From the NCBI RefSeq assembly GCF_009208555.1, contig NZ_WFLI01000001.1:272579-336578 (forward strand): a stretch of DNA of 64,000 nucleotides. The letters run 5' to 3'. Source of the DNA: Janthinobacterium violaceinigrum. Its GTDB lineage: Bacteria > Pseudomonadota > Gammaproteobacteria > Burkholderiales > Burkholderiaceae_D. This document shows positions 61,783 through 64,000 of this stretch, in pieces; the first letter of the stretch is position 1, and every line of letters starts with the position of its first letter. The position numbers and the translations under genes are program-made. The notes under the pieces are model-generated. The model ran no database searches. It was not told where the DNA came from and was given only the letters and a program-made list of their open reading frames with translations.

Positions 61783-63072
61783 ATGCGCGAACTGCTCTTC
61801 CTCGCCCACCGCCTGCCGTATCCGCCCAACAAGGGCGACAAGATACGTTCGTGGCACATGCTGCAATATCTGAGCCGGCATTTCCGCGTCCACCTGGGCT
61901 GCTTCATCGACGATGACGACGACTGGCAGCACGCGAAAACCGTGGCCGCCCTGTGCGCCAGCACGCGCTTCATCGGCCTGGGGCGCGGCGCGGCCCGCTG
62001 GCGCGCCATGCAGGCGCTGCTGTCGCGGCAAGCCATGAGCGTGCATTACTACCGCGATGCGCGCCTGCTGCAATGGGTCGACGGCTTGCTGTCGAGCGGC
62101 AAGGTGCGCCATGCGCTGGCCTTTTCCGGGCCCATGGCGCAATACATCGACGGCAGCGCGGGCCGCTCCCTGCACCGCGTGATCGATTTCGTCGATGTCG
62201 ATTCCGACAAGTGGCGCCAGTACGGCGACAGCAAGCCGTGGCCCATGTCGCTGCTGTACCGGCGCGAGGCGCAGCTGCTGCTGCAGTACGAACGCCATAT
62301 CGCCCAGCAGTTCACGGCCTCGAGCTTCGTCTCGCCCGCCGAAGCGGCCCTGTTCCGCCAGTGCGCACCGATGGCGCGGCGCAAGACGGGCCATGTGAAT
62401 AACGGCGTGGACACGGCGTATTTCGCGCCCATGCCGGCCCAGCCCGCCGTGTATGCGCCCGGCGTGCAGGCGCTGGTATTTACGGGGGCCATGGATTACT
62501 GGCCCAATGTCGACGCCGTGCAATGGTTCGTGCGCCACGTGTGGCCCGCCCTGCGGCGCCAGTTTCCCCAGCTGCAGTTCTATATCGTCGGCAATGCGCC
62601 CGTGCCTGCCGTGACGGCGCTGGCCAGGGTCGCGGGCGTGGTGGTGACGGGCAAGGTGTCCGACATCCGGCCTTACCTGGCCGGCGCGGCGCTGGCCGTG
62701 GCCCCCCTGCGCATTGCCCGCGGCGTGCAGAACAAGGTGCTGGAAGCGATGGCCATGGGCAAGATCGTGCTGGCCACGCCGCAGGCGCTGGAAGGCATCG
62801 CCGCGCAGCCGGGCCTGGAACTGCTGCTGGCGCGCGACGACGCCGAATTCATCCACCATGCCGCGCGCGTGCTGCGCCAGGCCCAGGGCGGCGCAACCGA
62901 AGGCAGCGGCACAGCCATCGGCGCGGCGGCGCGCCAGCTGGTGTTGCAGGAGTACGACTGGGAACGCAACCTGCGCGGCCTGGGCGCCATGCTGGGCCTG
63001 CCTGCCGAAGCCGAAGCGGGTGGCAGCGGCGCGGCTGCAGCGCCGCTGCCCGTGCGGGAGCCATCCACATGA
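61783..63072 (+). CDS. XrtA-system glycosyltransferase (TIGR03087 family)
   Basis: A 429-residue GT4-like glycosyltransferase. Start LFLAHRLPYPPNKGDKIRSW is the family hallmark; later GAMDYWPNVDAV and the EX7E-type region around GVQNKVLEAMAMGKIVLATP. Cytosolic, likely membrane-associated. A 60-residue Ala/Gly-rich tail follows the domain. It overlaps the exosortase gene by 4 bp. Confidence 0.92.
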   Translation: MRELLFLAHRLPYPPNKGDKIRSWHMLQYLSRHFRVHLGCFIDDDDDWQHAKTVAALCASTRFIGLGRGAARWRAMQALLSRQAMSVHYYRDARLLQWVDGLLSSGKVRHALAFSGPMAQYIDGSAGRSLHRVIDFVDVDSDKWRQYGDSKPWPMSLLYRREAQLLLQYERHIAQQFTASSFVSPAEAALFRQCAPMARRKTGHVNNGVDTAYFAPMPAQPAVYAPGVQALVFTGAMDYWPNVDAVQWFVRHVWPALRRQFPQLQFYIVGNAPVPAVTALARVAGVVVTGKVSDIRPYLAGAALAVAPLRIARGVQNKVLEAMAMGKIVLATPQALEGIAAQPGLELLLARDDAEFIHHAARVLRQAQGGATEGSGTAIGAAARQLVLQEYDWERNLRGLGAMLGLPAEAEAGGSGAAAAPLPVREPST

Positions 63073-64000
63073 GCCTGCAGCTCGACAGCATCGCCCGCTT
63101 GCCGGACGCGGCCTTCCTGCCGTACGGCCATGGACCGCATCAGGCCGCCCGGGCCTTGCTGCTGCTGGCCCTGGCCGCCGTCGTGCTGCTGTACCACGCC
63201 ACGTTCTGGTCGATGCTGGAATTGTGGTCCCGCTCGCAAACGTTCGCGCATGGCTTCTTGATCGTGCCCATCAGCTGCTGGCTGGCCTGGCGCCAGCGCG
63301 CCCGCCTGGCCGCGCTGGCGCTCCAGCCGACGTGGCAGGGCTTGCTGCTGCTGGGTGCGCTGGGCCTGGGCTGGCTGCTGGCCGATGCCGCCAACGTGCC
63401 CGTGGTGGAACAGTATGCGGCCACGGCCATGCTGCCCGCCTGCGTGCTGGCCATCCTGGGCTGGCCGGCCGTGCGCCTGCTGGCCTTCCCGCTCGCCTAC
63501 CTGTTTCTCGCCGTGCCATTTGGCGAAGTCTTCCTGGAACCGCTGATCGACTTCACGGCCGCCTTCACGGTCACCGCGCTGCAATGGACAGGCGTGCCCG
63601 TATTTCGCGATGGCAGCAATTTCTCGCTGCCCACAGGCAACTGGTCGGTGGTGGAGGCGTGCAGCGGCTTGCGCTACCTGATCGCCGCGCTGGCCCTGGG
63701 CGCCCTGTACGCCCACGTGAACGTGCACAGCACGGGGCGGCGCCTGGCCGTCATGGCCGCCGCCCTGGTCGTGCCCATCGTGGCCAATGGCGTGCGCGCC
63801 TACCTGATCGTGATGCTGGGCCACCTGAGCAACATGCGCCTGGCCGTGGGCGTCGATCACCTGATCTACGGCTGGCTGTTCTTCGGCGTGGTGGCGCTGC
63901 TGCTGTTCTGGCTGGCCGCGCGCTGGCGCGAATTGCCGCCGGCGCGCGCCGCCCTGTCCACCCTGCCCGTGCGGCCCGGCGTCGGCACGGCAGGCACGCG
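63069..64000 (+). CDS. xrtA: Exosortase A (XrtA), N-terminal part
   Basis: At least 310 residues are visible before the right edge cuts the gene. Multi-helix membrane protein with the exosortase active site: C198 (VVEACSGLRYL), R243 (VANGVRAYLIV) and H264 (GVDHLIYGW). It cleaves and sorts PEP-CTERM proteins. Starts with ATG overlapping the glycosyltransferase stop. The usual EpsI-like C-terminal domain would lie outside the window. Confidence 0.93.
   Translation, partial: MSLQLDSIARLPDAAFLPYGHGPHQAARALLLLALAAVVLLYHATFWSMLELWSRSQTFAHGFLIVPISCWLAWRQRARLAALALQPTWQGLLLLGALGLGWLLADAANVPVVEQYAATAMLPACVLAILGWPAVRLLAFPLAYLFLAVPFGEVFLEPLIDFTAAFTVTALQWTGVPVFRDGSNFSLPTGNWSVVEACSGLRYLIAALALGALYAHVNVHSTGRRLAVMAAALVVPIVANGVRAYLIVMLGHLSNMRLAVGVDHLIYGWLFFGVVALLLFWLAARWRELPPARAALSTLPVRPGVGTAGT

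Overview
The window is a contiguous piece of a high-GC, gene-dense chromosome. Gene content and order (a complete XrtA/PEP-CTERM exopolysaccharide locus, an Anbu proteasome-like operon, a PrkA-YeaH-SpoVR operon, zinc-regulated COG0523 GTPases) point to a betaproteobacterium, most likely Oxalobacteraceae of the Janthinobacterium/Massilia/Duganella type. That assignment is inference from protein style and synteny, not from a marker gene. I saw no rRNA, tRNA, CRISPR array, transposase or phage gene.

Layout. 1-12 kb: mixed housekeeping and accessory genes. These are a secreted protein cut by the left edge, a VirK/YbjX (DUF535) protein, a secreted serine hydrolase, a CSS-EAL cyclic-di-GMP phosphodiesterase, a divergent MFS pump/LysR pair, a divergent XRE-cupin regulator/acetyltransferase pair, LtrA, and a 2-hydroxyacid dehydrogenase. 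11.3-15.4 kb: an iron-uptake patch with a Fur box, a TonB-dependent receptor, a divergent proline-rich membrane protein and a secreted amidase-like protein. 15.4-22.4 kb: a soluble histidine kinase, then the Anbu cluster (circularly permuted ATP-grasp, alpha-E, transglutaminase, Anbu peptidase) and a DUF900 hydrolase. A near-consensus sigma-54 promoter and an NtrC-like dyad lie in front of the cluster, suggesting nitrogen-stress control.

22.4-29.5 kb: a metal (zinc) homeostasis block. It has a Fur-family (probably Zur) regulator, a NiCoT transporter, two COG0523 metallochaperone GTPases (one ZigA-like), and a divergent operon of LolDE-like ABC transporter, DUF3299 and TlpA-like thioredoxin. 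The divergent promoter carries a Zur-like palindrome inside a 10-bp inverted repeat. 29.5-36.6 kb: a lipoprotein 5'-nucleotidase behind a good Pho box, a Sel1 lipoprotein, a MocR regulator with a divergent GNAT enzyme, and a catalase. 36.6-43.6 kb: a cytosolic trypsin-like protease with a separately encoded copy of its N-terminal domain, divergent from the prkA-yeaH-spoVR stress operon.

43.6-64 kb: exopolysaccharide. After a 447-bp gap full of short tandem repeats come a WbpP-like UDP-GlcNAc 4-epimerase with an unusual 80-odd-residue insertion, a WbpO/TviB-like dehydrogenase, PrsT, an O-antigen-ligase-like protein with a sugar-binding-like domain, an S1 protease and a FeeM-type acyltransferase. 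The core XrtA cluster follows: export lipoprotein, chain-length determinant, tyrosine autokinase, outer-membrane protein, WecB, deacetylase, FemAB-like protein, glycosyltransferase, and exosortase A cut by the right edge. Together these make nucleotide aminosugars, polymerise and export a polysaccharide, and anchor PEP-CTERM proteins. No PEP-CTERM substrate gene is visible here.
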